From the NCBI RefSeq assembly GCF_030867145.1, contig NC_134428.1, positions 24,283,537-24,347,536 on the forward strand: a stretch of DNA of 64,000 bases, given 5' to 3'. The notes beneath the pieces are model-generated. The model did not search any database, had not been told where the DNA came from, and was given only the letters and a program-made list of their open reading frames with translations. The stretch comes from Opisthocomus hoazin (lineage: Eukaryota; Chordata; Aves; Opisthocomiformes; Opisthocomidae). Below are positions 37,106 to 48,240 of this stretch, in pieces. The first letter of the stretch is position 1. Each line of letters begins with the position of its first letter. Made by a program: the position numbers and the translations under genes.

Positions 37106-37842
37106 TTAAGGCCTCGTCAGGGTCGTATAGACCGGCTGGTCCCAGTTAGCGGTGGGGCTGTGGGCCGGCGGGATGGACAAGCCGTTGAGGATGGGCGTCG
37201 CGTAGGGACGGCGGGAGGAGTGGAAATAGGGATACTGGTAAATGCTGGAGGGGTAGCCGGGGTAGGGGTTGTAGTAGTTGGAGCTCTGGAGGTCCGTGTA
37301 GTCGCACTGGGAGCTGGAGAAGGAGGCGGCGGCCGTGGCGGTGGAGGCGGTGGTGGCACAAGCCTGGGCGCTGTAGGAGCCGTAGTCGGAGTGCGCGGGG
37401 GACCCGTGGGACTGGTCGCTGTAGTGGCTGGGGCTCAGCTGCTCCGTTTTGATGTGCGGCCTTTGCTGGCCCGAGTCGGCGGACGACGGCGACGCCGAGG
37501 CCGGGCTTTTGTGAGTCCAGACCTGGTTGGTGCCGCCGGTGCCCGCGGCCGAGTGCGAGTAGGACGCGCCGTAGGAGCCGGCAGCGGCGTTAGGGCCGTG
37601 GTCGGCCGGCATGGCGGCGTGGCCGTTGAGCGGCAGGTACTGGTCGAACTCGTGCACGTCGAAGGTCTCCATGTTGTTGATGACCTCGCTGCTCAGCTCC
37701 GAGATGTCCACGTTGCTGAAGTCGATGTTCTGGCGGCCGCTCTCCACGAGGCGGCGGCCCTCGTGCTTCAGCTCCTGCTTGCCACCGTGGTGGAGGTCGG
37801 TTTTGGGGGTGGTGGGTGGGGTGGGTGGCCCGTGGGTCTGGC
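37106..37842 (-). CDS. SOX8: SOX8 coding exon 3 (K2/TAM and C-terminal activation domains, stop)
   Basis: 737 nt including the stop. The acceptor is ...TTTGTCCCCAG and the first two bases GC complete Gly228. It encodes [15 protein letters not shown], the acidic K2/TAM segment, IKTE and the C-terminal region ending VYTTLTRP. The exon is strongly GC- and CpG-rich, which produces long shadow frames on the opposite strand. Confidence 0.96.
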
Positions 37843-40800
37843 CTGGGGACAAAGGGACAACAAGGCTTTAACGAGAGCACCCGCAAAACAACAGACTCCT
37901 TTGAGGAGGGTAAAGTATCACACGTTTCTCCCCACATTTATTGCAAGGGGGATTGAAATCTACAGCCCTGTGTTGGAGGTGGCTGATGTCCCCCCACGAC
38001 CATGCCCTCATGGGTGATGGTTCGCAGCGGGGAGAAGTCAGGGAGTGCGCAGTACCCATCAGGGTCACTCAGGGACACGGTGGGACACCCCTGACTGCAC
38101 AAGCTCCCCCTCGCCTGGGAAGCAGGAGAACCAGGGATGGATCCGGAGGGATCCACTCGGCCTCTCCCGGCGGGCAGCCTGAAGCCAGCCCGGCTCTCCC
38201 GGAGGCAGAGAAGCCGTCCCGGCAGCACGGACCGGGGATGGGATCCCCGGCCAGGCTGGGAGAGAGCGCAGACACGTCTGAGAAGCTGCGGGACGTTCGC
38301 AATCCTCCTGGAATCTGTCAACACGCGCCTCGTGCCAATTCGCAGCGCCGGCGAGAAGCGGGGAGCTTCGGGGAGGGGGGGAAGCCTCGTCTCCAGGACC
38401 CGCTCCCCCAGGCACCGATGGATCATTAACTCTTCCCAGCTCACAATTAATTCTCCCCACTCCCGGGCCAGCTAGGAAACCGGGGTCCCTGCGCTTTGGG
38501 GATTTCCTATCGCCCCGTCGGCTCCATAAGCGTTTACTAAAGAAAACCACGGCTGCGTTCACAACCTGGTGCAAACCCACAGCTCTCGGGGCAGCGCCTC
38601 AGGCTTCTGCATGGCCCCAAACCCCCCCTGGACATTCACCCGTGGGGCAGACGAGCCCATGCTCGCCCGCGGGTTCATGTCCCAAACCAACGTGCCTGGG
38701 ACCTGCAGATTTATCTTTTTTTTCCACCCGTGGGGGTCCTTTACCTGCGTGGTCGCCGTGATGGTGGGAATCAGCCATGCCTCCCAGCCCGCTGTCCGCT
38801 TTGTAGATCTGCGTGCCGGCGTGGTGGCTGAGCTCGGCTCCGGAGTCGGAGTCGCTCTGCCCGGCTTTTACGCTTTTCCTCCGCCGTGGCTGGTATTTAT
38901 AATCCGGGTGATCCTTTTTGTGCTGGACCCTGAGCCGCTCGGCTTCTTCCACAAAGGGACGCTTCTCGTTTTCACTTAACAGACTGGTTTGGGATGGATT
39001 TGTTTTTTTAAATGAAGAGGAGGAAAAAAAAAAAATTGACAAAAATTAATGTCTTTTCCTTAGAAGAACTTTTCAGCCTATTTTCAGACTTGCATCCCCG
39101 CTTCCTGTACACTGATTTGAGCAACCAGAAAGCTAATTACAAAACAGATTTGCCGCAGAAAAAAAAAAAAGTTAAACTATATTGCAAAAACATATTAAAA
39201 TACCAACTATAGATGCATGAAAAAAACCCTGACCGCTACGGATACAGATAATTGGGCAAAACAAAATCCCCCTGCCCTATTTTAAATGCTTTTACCAAAC
39301 TCTATTCTGATATTTGTCCCAAAAACTGCCACCCCTTCACCCCGACAACGCTGCCCGTTTCCAGCTTTGTTCGGTGCTTACAAAGAAACCACAAAGGCAA
39401 CAGCGCCGGGATTTCTTTCTTTCAAAACTCTCCCCGGCCCGGACCTCTCTTTGCAAACTCTTGGCGAGTCTGAGACGGCAGCGGGAGCATCGCCGGCCCG
39501 GGCGGGCAGGAGGGACGCCGGGTCGGCACAGCCAGGCACGGCCGAACACCACGCGGTGAGCGCGGCTCGGAAAGCAACGCGCGCTCCGATGCCGCCCAGC
39601 AACAAAAAAGTTTGCATCGGTGGGCAGAGCTGAGCAGGGAAGCACGTAGATAAGAGGGGAAATTTGAAAGCAGGTTAAAGTGACTGCTAAAAATAGGTTG
39701 GTTTGGTTTTGTAGCTTGTTCAGCGACAAGCAAGCGAGCCAAGGAAAAAAACTTTAAGAAAAAGTCGTTGTAAAAGAAGCAATTTTGAGAAGTTTCAGCC
39801 TCCTGGGGACAGGGACATGAGAAATGCTGGCGGGGAGCGGAGAGGGCCCCAGCTGTACCTCTCGGTGACGGAGCAGGAAAGCCCACGCGTGACACCGCGT
39901 CGGGGCAGGACCCACCGGCTGCGGCCGTGGGCACCCAGGCCCCTGCACGGGGGCTTTTTTGGAGCAGGGACACAGAGTGGTAGGGGCTGGAAGGGACCTC
40001 TGTGGGTCATCTAGTCCCTTTGCAGCGTGCCGGCACGCTCTGAGGGATTTCTGCGCTTCGGTTCGAAATGCTTCAAGCATCCCTCGTGGGCCCATAAAGA
40101 GAAATCAAGATTTAAAAAATTACATACGTATTTTTAAAAAGCGGTGGGAAGGGAAGCCCAGCTGCAACCCCCCAGGCAAAGCCACCCCCAGCTGCCCACG
40201 GGGTCCGGCCCCACGGAGAGGGGGTTCTGCACACGGGTCCTGCGCCCACGGCCCGGAGGGGTGCCGCGGGGGGGGGACGATGCGGGGTCCCTAGCGGGGA
40301 TGCGCGGTCCTGGGGGGGGGATGCGGGGCCCCGAGCAGGGATGCGCGGGGGGATGCGGGGCCCGGAGGAGCGATGCGGGGAGGGATGCGCGGTCCCGGAG
40401 GAGCGATGCGGGGAGGGATGCGCGGCTCCGAGCGGGGATGCGCGGCCCGGGACTCACCGCCAGAGCTTGCCCAGGGTCTTGCTGAGCTCGGCGTTGTGCA
40501 GATGCGGGTATTGGTCGGCCAGCTTCCTGCGGGCGGCCTGCGCCCACACCATGAAGGCGTTCATGGGCCGCTTGACGTGCGGCTTGGCCTTGAGCGATCC
40601 GTTGCCGCGGACGGGCATGGGCACCAGGCTCCAGTCGTAGCCCTTCAGCACCTGCGAGACGGCGTCGCGGATGCAGGCGGGAAAGCGCTCGTCCACCTCG
40701 GCCGCGTCCACCTTGGCGCCCAGCGGAGCGGAGCCGGGCGGGCGAGGGGGGGGTGCGGGGGCGCAGCCCAGACCCTCGGAGCCGGCGGGGGAGAGCGGCG

Positions 40801-40900
40801 AGTCCGAGTCCGAGTCGACGTGGGACATGGAGCTGGTGGTGCCCGCGGGGCTGCACGGAGCCTCCAGCGCTTTGTCGTGCTCCTCGGTCATGTTGAGCAT
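37106..40900 (-). CDS. SOX8: SOX8, SoxE-group HMG-box transcription factor, complete, three coding exons
   Basis: Nuclear transcription factor of the SoxE group (SOX8/9/10), known from the family to act in neural crest, gonad, glia and cartilage. Joining 40900-40458, 38983-38745 and 37842-37106 gives 1419 nt, 472 residues plus stop. Seen in the protein: SoxE dimerisation segment about 66-106 ([20 protein letters not shown]), HMG box about 107-185 starting [10 protein letters not shown], basic PRRRK at its end, a TPPTTP phosphodegron-like motif at 235-240, the K2/TAM-type activation segment about 267-300 ([19 protein letters not shown]), a sumoylation-type IKTE at 358-361, and a Ser/Tyr/Pro-rich C-terminal activation region ending VYTTLTRP. 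The N-terminus MLNMTEE and the sequence after the HMG box fit SOX8 rather than SOX9 or SOX10. The intron splitting the HMG box is typical of SoxE genes. The gene is divergent from LMF1. No frameshift or missing domain was seen. Confidence 0.97.
37843..38744 (-). other. SOX8: SOX8 intron 2
   Basis: 902 bp, GTAAAG...CCCCAG. No repeat or additional exon recognised in it. Confidence 0.9.
38745..38983 (-). CDS. SOX8: SOX8 coding exon 2 (second half of HMG box)
   Basis: 239 nt. The acceptor AG is at 38985-38984. The first base, T, completes Arg148 (CG+T), followed by [17 protein letters not shown], the end of the HMG box and [10 protein letters not shown]. The exon ends ...GACCACGCAG with donor GTAAAG (GT at 38744-38743), one base into the Gly228 codon. 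The phases at both ends match exons 1 and 3. Confidence 0.96.
39971..40017 (-). mobile_element. CR1 3'-end relic in SOX8 intron 1
   Basis: 47 bp: CACAGAGTGGTAGGGGCTGG then AAGGGACCTCTGTGGGTCAT and CTAGTCC. It matches the last bases of the GGACTAGATGACCC subfamily and lies antisense to CR1, so its CR1 orientation is the same as SOX8 transcription. Confidence 0.8.
40260..40450. repeat. GC-rich minisatellite in SOX8 intron 1, about ten GATGCG cores
   Basis: The hexamer GATGCG (CGCATC on the SOX8 sense strand) occurs ten times between 40279 and 40443 in variants GATGCGGGG and GATGCGCGG. Two near-perfect 33-bp units lie at 40361-40393 and 40394-40425, beginning CCCGGAGGAGCGATGCGGGG. The array ends about 8 bp from the exon 1 donor GT (40457-40456). 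Tandem arrays of this kind usually vary in copy number. Confidence 0.8.
40458..40900 (-). CDS. SOX8: SOX8 coding exon 1 (N-terminus, dimerisation domain, first half of HMG box)
   Basis: Encodes residues 1-147 and two bases of codon 148. The start is set at 40900 because [10 protein letters not shown] matches the known SoxE N-terminus. The frame stays open upstream, so this rests on homology rather than on an in-frame stop. The context of this ATG is weak (T at -3), while the ATG three codons later has A at -3. The exon ends CTCTGGCG followed by donor GTGAGT (GT at 40457-40456), cutting the HMG box after KTLGKLW. Confidence 0.95.
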
Positions 40901-41164
40901 GGAGAGGAGGGGGGGAGAGGGGCAGAGCCGCCCCGGGGGTGAGGATGGGGCCCGAGGGGAAGCGGCGGGGGCCGCGCACCCCTTCCGCGGGCACCCAAAA
41001 AGCGAGGAAAATCGATTTAAAAAAATAAAGAAAGAAAACAAAAAAGCTAAGAAAAATAAAAAGGCACAACCGCGTAAAATCAGCCGGGAAAGAAACAAAA
41101 AAAGGAGAAAATAACCCAAAGCAGTCCTGCCGCCGGCCCCGCGCCGCGCTCCACGTCCAGTGCG

Positions 41165-41275
41165 AAACTCCGACCCTCGCAACAAGTGGCTTTAAGGGGA
41201 GGGCGAGCGGCCCCGCCTCCGGCGCCGCGCCCCATTGGCGGAGCGGGAGCGCTCATTTACATAAGGGGGCGGAGC
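41165..41275 (-). promoter_or_regulatory. SOX8: SOX8 core promoter: TATA-like, CCAAT, octamer-like and GC boxes
   Basis: Read on the minus strand, in transcription order: a GC box CCGCCCCC (41272-41265), an octamer-like ATGTAAAT (41262-41255), a CCAAT box (41238-41234, CCAATGGG) and a TATA-like CTTAAA (41196-41191). A start site is expected about 25-30 bp further on, near 41165, giving a 5' leader of about 265 nt before the ATG at 40900. The block is CpG-dense. Positions are seen directly; the start site is inferred. Confidence 0.55.
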
Positions 41276-44200
41276 GCTCTGCCGACGGGGCCGCGCTGCC
41301 CGCCCGCCGCTCTCCCGACCGGAGCCGACGCGGGCGAGGGGAGGTTGAACCCGGCCCGGGCCCTTTTCGGGGTGTCGGGAGCCCCCTAACCCCCATTTTT
41401 GCCGCTGCAAATTGTCTGGCGGGGATGTGTTATATACGCACAGGACTCCCCCCTTTTCGGAGGGGGGGGGCACGGGTACGGGGCGGCCCGGGGTTGCGGG
41501 GCTCGGCGGCGGGATGCTGAGCCCTTCTCCCGCCGCGGCGCGGAGGTGGGGAGCGGGGACGGGGCGGCAGCAGCCCCCTCCCCGGGGCTCCCGGAGCCTC
41601 CCCGGGGTTCGTGCCCCGGGGGCAGCGCGTTGCTTTCTAAGCCCCCTTCTCGAGAGGGGGGCTTCGCGGAGGGTCGCTGCGTTCCGGTTGTACGCGGGGC
41701 CGGAGCTGCCCGTGCGCCCCCGCAGCCGGGGACCGGGGCCGCAGTTTCCCCCCGCTCTCTCCAACGGGCGGATAACGGAGGAATCGGCGGAAGGAACCGG
41801 GGGGACCAGGGGAGACGCGGCACCTCGGGGTGAGCCCCTGGTCCGGTGAGAGGGGCTTTGACACCCCCCACCCCCCCCCCCACCCCCCCCCAAATCTAGC
41901 CCGGCTGCGGGAGACCCCGGCGCGGAGCTGCGCGCCCCGGGCCCCTCGGCAAAATCCCCCTTTTTTTTTTTCGTCTTTAAAAAAAAAAAGCTCTCCCTGC
42001 TCGAGCCGAAGCTCGGCCCCTCTCGAAGCCAGCAGCGTTTATTTGGAGCATTTGATTTTAATTATCCGCGGAATCCAGCCTTCTAATTGGGACTGGGAAA
42101 AGAAAAAAAAAAAAAAAGCAACTCCCCCAACTGCAGTTTTTATCCGCTGCTTCCCCCCCCCCCCAGCCACGCTACCCCCCGGAAAATGCGGGTCAAGTAC
42201 AAGATTTGCCGGGGGGGAGGGGGAATTAGAAATTGTGCGAATGCTTCAAGGATTCCAGCATTTAAAAAGTAACGGGAACGTGGGGGGGTTGAGACCGAGT
42301 TGTTTAATTGCTGCAATGTATAATCACCTTGAAAAATTTAAATGTAACGCTGTTTAAATGTGCCTGAATTTTCTACGTGAAAATGAATATATTCCGTTAA
42401 AGTGTGAAGTGGGATTTCACTTTATTTAAAAATCCTCTCAATACCTTATTAGTGATTTCTCGAGATTTCAGCTTTCAGTTTGCCGAGTCACCAAGCGAGT
42501 TACCTTCAGGCGAAGTTGTTGTTTTTTTTTTTTTAAATATAATTTTACAACATATAATTTTAAAAAATATTATCTTTAAGGCTGAAGGCGTACTATATGC
42601 ATTTAACTCGCAAGTGAGGAATAACTGAACTTTTCTTCCAGGGCCCAATCTGAGGCTGAATGAGATTGTGGAAGAGTTTGTGTTCCCCTGGGCTTCGGAC
42701 CGGAGGCTTTGCGGTGCTGCTGGACACTTGGCAAAACTTTTCCCCCCCACCACCTCTCGTGACATATAATTACCACACATTTCTATAATGCTCGTCTCTC
42801 TGGGTTCTCATGGCTCTTTTATGAGTTTACCTTACAATTTACCCGGCTCACAGAATTTCAGTATTTCGTCTGTTTTAGCGGCGGCTGAGTCAAAGCAATA
42901 ATTGCTATTTTGAGTCCATCTTTTCAAAGACGGCCTCTCCTGCGGAGTACCTCCCTCGGCAGACTCGAACCTCACTGCGTGACTGGGGCTGGGAAGGGAT
43001 TTGTGGGACGCTCGGGGCTTTGGAGCAAGCCCGCGGAGGTAGGAATGAAAACAAGAGCCCCTATTTTCTGATCCCTGCCTTCAACTGCAAGCCAAATTCC
43101 TGCAGAAGCAGCCCCCGAGGACAGCAGGAATTAGAGACGTTGGTTTTCTTCCCCGTTGCGTCCTGCTGCCTCGCAGGGCTCCCCAGCTCTGCCCGAGGCG
43201 GGGAATTGCGTTTCCCAGCCCACACAGCTGAATTCTTCTTTGTCCAGCGCAGGTAGAAGGAGGAGGACGATTTTCAGTAGCTGCTTCCTCGTACTCCAGA
43301 GATGGGCGTGAGGAGGAGGCAGTGCCTGGAACCAGAGCAGGGCCCGTGTCCTGCTCCACGGCTGGTTTTGTCATCTCGCACCAACCGTTTCACGTCTCGA
43401 GGGTCAGTTCTCGGCCGAGCTGGCGGACGGAGCAGCGTCGCCCTGCCTCACAGGCCAGACCGAGCCGGGCAAGGCTGGGAGAAGCTCAGATGACCTAGGG
43501 AGAGGAGGGAGCTGGAGCACCTGGGAAACTTCAGGAGCTCTGTTTTCCTGTGAAGCTCACTCATCCATGAAATGGAACGAGATTACGCTGGGACAAGTGG
43601 GTTCGAGCGGCATCGTTTGTCTTACGGAGTCTCATGCTCAAATTTTGTATGACAAAGCAGCAGCAATGTTTGCACAGGGATGGGCAAGCGATGGAGCGGC
43701 AGGGCAGGTCTTGCAGTGGTCCCACATGACGTGTCATCTGGACCTGGCCTAACGCTGCTCTGTCTTCCCCCAGCCCGCTGCAGGGCAGGCCCTGACATCG
43801 GGGTTTCCAGGAAAAGGGTGCAGATCTGGGAGGGAAGAACCAAGACTCCCATTGCCCAGTGGAGCCTTAGAGAGTGCACCCAAAAGTGGGGCGTTTTGAG
43901 AGGATTTGGTGGAACAGGGCTGGCTGTTCCTGACGGAGAGCGGGCACAGCAGGGCTCCACCAGCTGCCCATCAGTATTGGTCATATTGCTTCATTTTCTT
44001 TGAAGTCTGACACGACCTCCAATGAATTTTCTGGCCAGCTCACACCAGCGTTGCTGAGGATCAGGCACTGCATACAAGGTCTGCATGCTTCGCTCCATCA
44101 CACTGTCACTCGTCACCAGGGAACGCTCAGGATCCCCATGGGATGGAGGTGGCTTCAGCTCCCGTCCCGGTTCCTCTCTGCTGTACCTCCTCCTTATGCA

Positions 44201-47200
44201 GGAGTGAGCATGTGTGTGCGCTGGCTTCCGAGCACTCGGAGCCCCACGAATGTCAGGGAGGAGACATCTCATTCTCAGTAGAAGACAGGGAAGGCATTTT
44301 CAGAGCAAGAGAGCACGGAGGAGCTCACTGCACGTGATGGGATACGCTCGGCAACGCGCACACGTGCCGCGCTCCTTCCCCGCCTGGGTGCAGGCGCAGC
44401 CCAAAGGTGGGCTCCATCGCTTAATCTGATCAAGCGGTGAAGTTACCGTTTTTGAAAAATTGGCTGCCTTTGAACTGCGAGCAGATTTTACATGGGAATT
44501 TCAAAGTGCAAATAGAAAGAGCCTTACGGGGGAAGAAAAACCAGCCCCTGATCAGATAAGAGTAACCTATGCGTCGTGTTAAAATAAGCCTCTGACATCT
44601 GCAGGATTAATGCTCTGCCCAGAGGACACAGCAGTCCGGTGGCAGCTCAGAGATTGCTGTGAAACACCAGTCAATGCTTTTCCAGAAAGCTCCTGATATC
44701 AGAAAAGAGGAAAAAAAGCCACCAACCTGTGGTAACTTTCAAATAGCACAGAAGAGCTGAAAAGCCTTGCACCCGAGCCGAGCTGTAGTGACGGGTCCAG
44801 CCCTACCGTGTGTGCTTGTGAAGGCTCCAGCACACAACTGGAGCCTGCTCACGCAATTTCAAGACTAAATTTATGTTTCTCAGCTGCTTGCAGATCAGTT
44901 TAGGTCCAAAATTTGTCTTCTGTTCCCATGAAATGAGCCCTGCTGCTCTGAGCAATTCAGGAGTAAAAGGGACAGAACCTTTTTGCAAATTTTAATTAAC
45001 AGTTTGGGTATTTATTCCTTGGCATTTCCACAGCTCCCTCCACTGTGCTTAGCTCTGCTCTCGAAATTCTTGTTGTCACCTGCACAGCAGGGGTGAAAAA
45101 TGACTGTGTGCTCTCAGGAAAGTCACCGTGTTCCAGTCACTGTGTGCTCCCACCACAGCAAGAATGAGTTTTTATTGTGCAGCCTCATCCAAAGCCCGTC
45201 ATTAGAGGGGTTTCCACGGACTGTGAAGGGCTGGGGGCTCGAGGCTCCCACCGCCGTGGGTGGATGCACCCCTTGCACAGCTGCTGCAGTCTGCTGAGAA
45301 CAGGGGGGAAAGACAGAGACTTAAATATTAGTTTAATATTAGTTTTTACTGTGTTCATGGGGTGCTTAGCTCCAGTATCCCTCCTTTTTCTGGACAGGAA
45401 TTGTTTGGCAGCTGCAGGGTGAACAATGAAGGACCATGTCCTCCAGCAGCTTTTTTCCAACCCATGAACGTTTACCTGGCGTTGATACAAGAAACTCTGC
45501 ACACCTGCACTGGGCAGGACTCCACTGACCTCTCTCCTGCTCGAAATGCAAGCGGAGAGGCGTGCATGGGATTCCTGAGCCCTTTTCCGAGGTTTCATCA
45601 TGGCAGCAGATCTCCGAGAAAAAGGACATTTATTTTTAGAAAGCTTTGACTTCAGCGTGAGGCGAAGGCTGCAAGGGCTTTGTGAAAATCTTTACACGTT
45701 ACGTTGGGCCGGGTGTGGAATTTCTGCTAAAATAAAATAAAATAAAATAGCCCTTACTAACAAGTGCTTTTATGATTATTAATTCTTTAATATCCCAGTG
45801 GAAGAAGTTAACTAGTGGCTTGTTCTGCGTTTTCATCTTGCAGCTTTCCCAGCCCGAAGCTGCACACCGTGGTGCTGGCAGCCAAGGGCCCGGAGGCAAA
45901 GGCAATTACCGACCCGAAAGGGATGGCCGTGTCTTTCGGTCTCAGAAAACAGGTGTGTGGAAAGACCAAAACCAGTGTAAAGGAAAAGATAGGTCAGTGT
46001 GTTATCTCTGTGCAAATATTCGAAGACAGCAGCAGCAAAACAAAATTCACTTTTGCGGGATCAGCAACACACGTGTATGTGTCGCACATTAAAGGCCAGG
46101 TGAGACACTGGCAAACGATCTCTTCTTTCCTCCCGCACAGCACAGCCTGGACGGCATCTCTTCAAAATAATGGAGAAGCACAATTCTATTAATTACGATT
46201 ACAGTGATTATTAATTGTTTGTCCTATGGTACCGCTTAGGAATCCCTCTTCTGAATCGGCACCGCCTCACTATACATGCTGTACAAATACAGGAGAAAAA
46301 AAGGTAATTCTTCCTCTGAAAATCCTTTTCAGCCTTAATCCTGCTAACCCTGGAGTTAAAGATCAGATTTCCACAGGGAAGGATCAGGGATTTTAATGGA
46401 AAAAATATTACCGCCAGAAAAACCTTAACTAGTAGAAGGACGCTCCCAAATTCCTTGCAAGATCCCCCTCTCCCATTTAGCAAATGCAGCTGAATGCTCA
46501 GCGGGATTGTGTATAACTGCATTATACATAACTGAATGTATGTTTTCTTTAGAGGAGTCCCCAAATGTTAATGCTGCTTTACAAAATAGTTATTTCTGCG
46601 CACATTCACTTTCTCTGTTTTATTTAAACCCAATTCCTGGCAGCCAGAGGGGAGAAAGACTAGACCTGAATGAACACAGAGTAATTTAGGGTGCCAGGGA
46701 CAGCGGGGTTGAGGTGCTGGCGGGGACAGCTGCTGGGTGCTGTGACAGTAAATGCTTGTTTCTCTGTCACTTTTGCAGCTGTTTGGAACACAGCAAAATA
46801 GGGCCGGGCGGGGGGACGCGGCAGCGCGCATTGCGTTGAATGAAGATCAGCATCAATGATGCCTCAGCGCCTGCCTGCCGGCCTGACAGCTAGGAATCGC
46901 TTTCCCTCGGAGACTTTAACGCTCAGAGCCTCTCTCTTAAATATCTTGTTTGCGTTACTCGCTTGGTTTTTACATGGTTTTCTTCTCTGATACCTTACTC
47001 GAAAAGAGGGAAAATCAAGACGTGAAAATAAAAGCTCACAGTAAATAGAGAAGCGAGGAGGAGACCCGACACAAGACAACAGTCCGCACGAAGCTGCGCA
47101 CCCACAGGGACTGCAGCACGGAGAGGAGGGCATCTGGTGTTCAGAGCTACCATTTTAGCACACTTTTTGCTTTATAGCTTGGTCCATCTTCCAGTGAAGC

Positions 47201-48240
47201 TAAAGGAAAGGTTTCCGTTGCCTTTTATGAGAGGTGGATTGGTCCTTTCGAGTAACAGCGTTTTTCTGCCATTTAACAGTCTTAAAACTCCGCCGCTCGT
47301 ATTGCCGACGGCTGTCCGCACCCCACGTCCCCCGCGCTCGGGCTTCGGCGTTGGGGCCTGCTGCCGTCCCACCCCGCGCATCTGGCAGATCTCAGAGCGA
47401 CCCTCGGCAACGGAAACCGGCCCAGTCCAGTGGTCCCTTCCCAGCTCCAATTATTCCTTTTCTCGAATAAATCTTTAGCCTAAACTCTGCGCTTTTCCTC
47501 AGCAATTTCCTCAGTTATCCAATTTGTTTTACAGACATTCCCATTTGAAGTGGAATTTGCTGTAAGTGTTTCACGCAGACCCCACAAAGGAAACCACCAG
47601 CTTACATCTATTTCAATTTATCTAGCCAAACCTCGTGGCTAATCCAAAGGGAGAGCAGAACTGCAGTGTACCAGAGGCCTTTCACAAATAGCTTATTTTT
47701 CTTTCCCTGTACAATGCACCATTATGCCGTTTTTTTTCCGAGAACAATGCAAGCAGCAGTGATGGGAAGCTGGAAAAACAAAAGAGGCATTTAGGAGGGA
47801 CCGGTTTAGTCTGAAAAGCGTTGAATAACGTTACACCTGGTAACAGATACTTTCTGAAAGACCCCCGAACGGTTTAGCGCGGCAGCGTCGACTGCAGTGG
47901 GACACACAGCACGCGCCTGAGCTCGTCGCTGGCCGCTGAGGCCGCTTTATTGAAGCGGTTTTGCTAAAAAACAGTATTTGTGAGCTCGACACAGAGCCAA
48001 GTGCCCCGATGGCTACAGGCTGCGTGAAATAGGAGTCACGGCAGCATCACAAGCGGCGAATTTTGACAGCCTGAGGAATTTAACCGAGTATTTCTCCTCA
48101 GGGATGGGGCCCAGGCGGGGCGCGAGGCCACCCTGCCCTCCTCAGGTGGGCGTGAGGCCGCCCTGCCCTCCGCGGGCGGGAGAGCGGACGAAGCGTTTCG
48201 AGCCAACCCCTTCCCTTTTTTTACGTTTTCTTTATTTAAA
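41276..48240. other. Divergent intergenic region between SOX8 and LMF1
   Basis: About 7 kb with no supported gene and no CR1 copy that I can see. 42000-42600 is AT-rich just upstream of the SOX8 island, with A and T runs and a small inverted repeat at 42398-42424 (TAAAGTG/CACTTTA). A 13-nt palindrome AGCAATAATTGCT is at 42894-42906. An (AAAAT)n run is at about 45728-45750. Motif-rich AT islands near 42270-42500, 42830-42910, 44440-44620, 46820-47060 and 47540-47780 could be regulatory elements of either gene. Short ORFs here have no recognisable family. Confidence 0.5.
45728..45750. repeat. (AAAAT)n microsatellite
   Basis: About four and a half AAAAT units between SOX8 and LMF1. Confidence 0.8.

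Larger units (their letters stand above)
38984..40457 (-). other. SOX8: SOX8 intron 1
   Basis: 1474 bp, GTGAGT...CCAG. Next to the donor it holds a GC-rich minisatellite (about 40260-40450) and, further in, a 47-bp CR1 3'-end relic (39971-40017). The 39000-39330 part, next to the acceptor, is AT-rich with A/T runs. No further exon was seen. Confidence 0.9.
40240..41900. promoter_or_regulatory. GC/CpG-rich island over SOX8 promoter, exon 1 and start of intron 1
   Basis: Very G+C-rich sequence with frequent CpG, running from intron 1 through exon 1 and the promoter to about 700 bp upstream. It ends in C runs (about 41870-41890) and gives way to AT-rich DNA after about 42000. CpG islands are usual at developmental regulator promoters. 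Boundaries were judged by eye, not computed. Confidence 0.6.

Noticed and set aside
36947-38017. 356-codon plus-strand open frame across SOX8 exon 3
   Set aside because: Antisense shadow of the GC-rich SOX8 coding exon. Gly/Val-rich with no family resemblance, while the opposite strand is clearly SOX8.
40134-41069. 311-codon minus-strand frame with repeated [11 protein letters not shown] words
   Set aside because: Wrong frame relative to SOX8. It reads through exon 1 and the intron 1 minisatellite, which generates the repeated words.
45815-46192. 125-codon frame between SOX8 and LMF1 with an acceptor-like sequence (TTTTCATCTTGCAG) before it
   Set aside because: No recognised family, no partner exon, and an ordinary length for chance. 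A non-coding RNA exon cannot be excluded without expression data.
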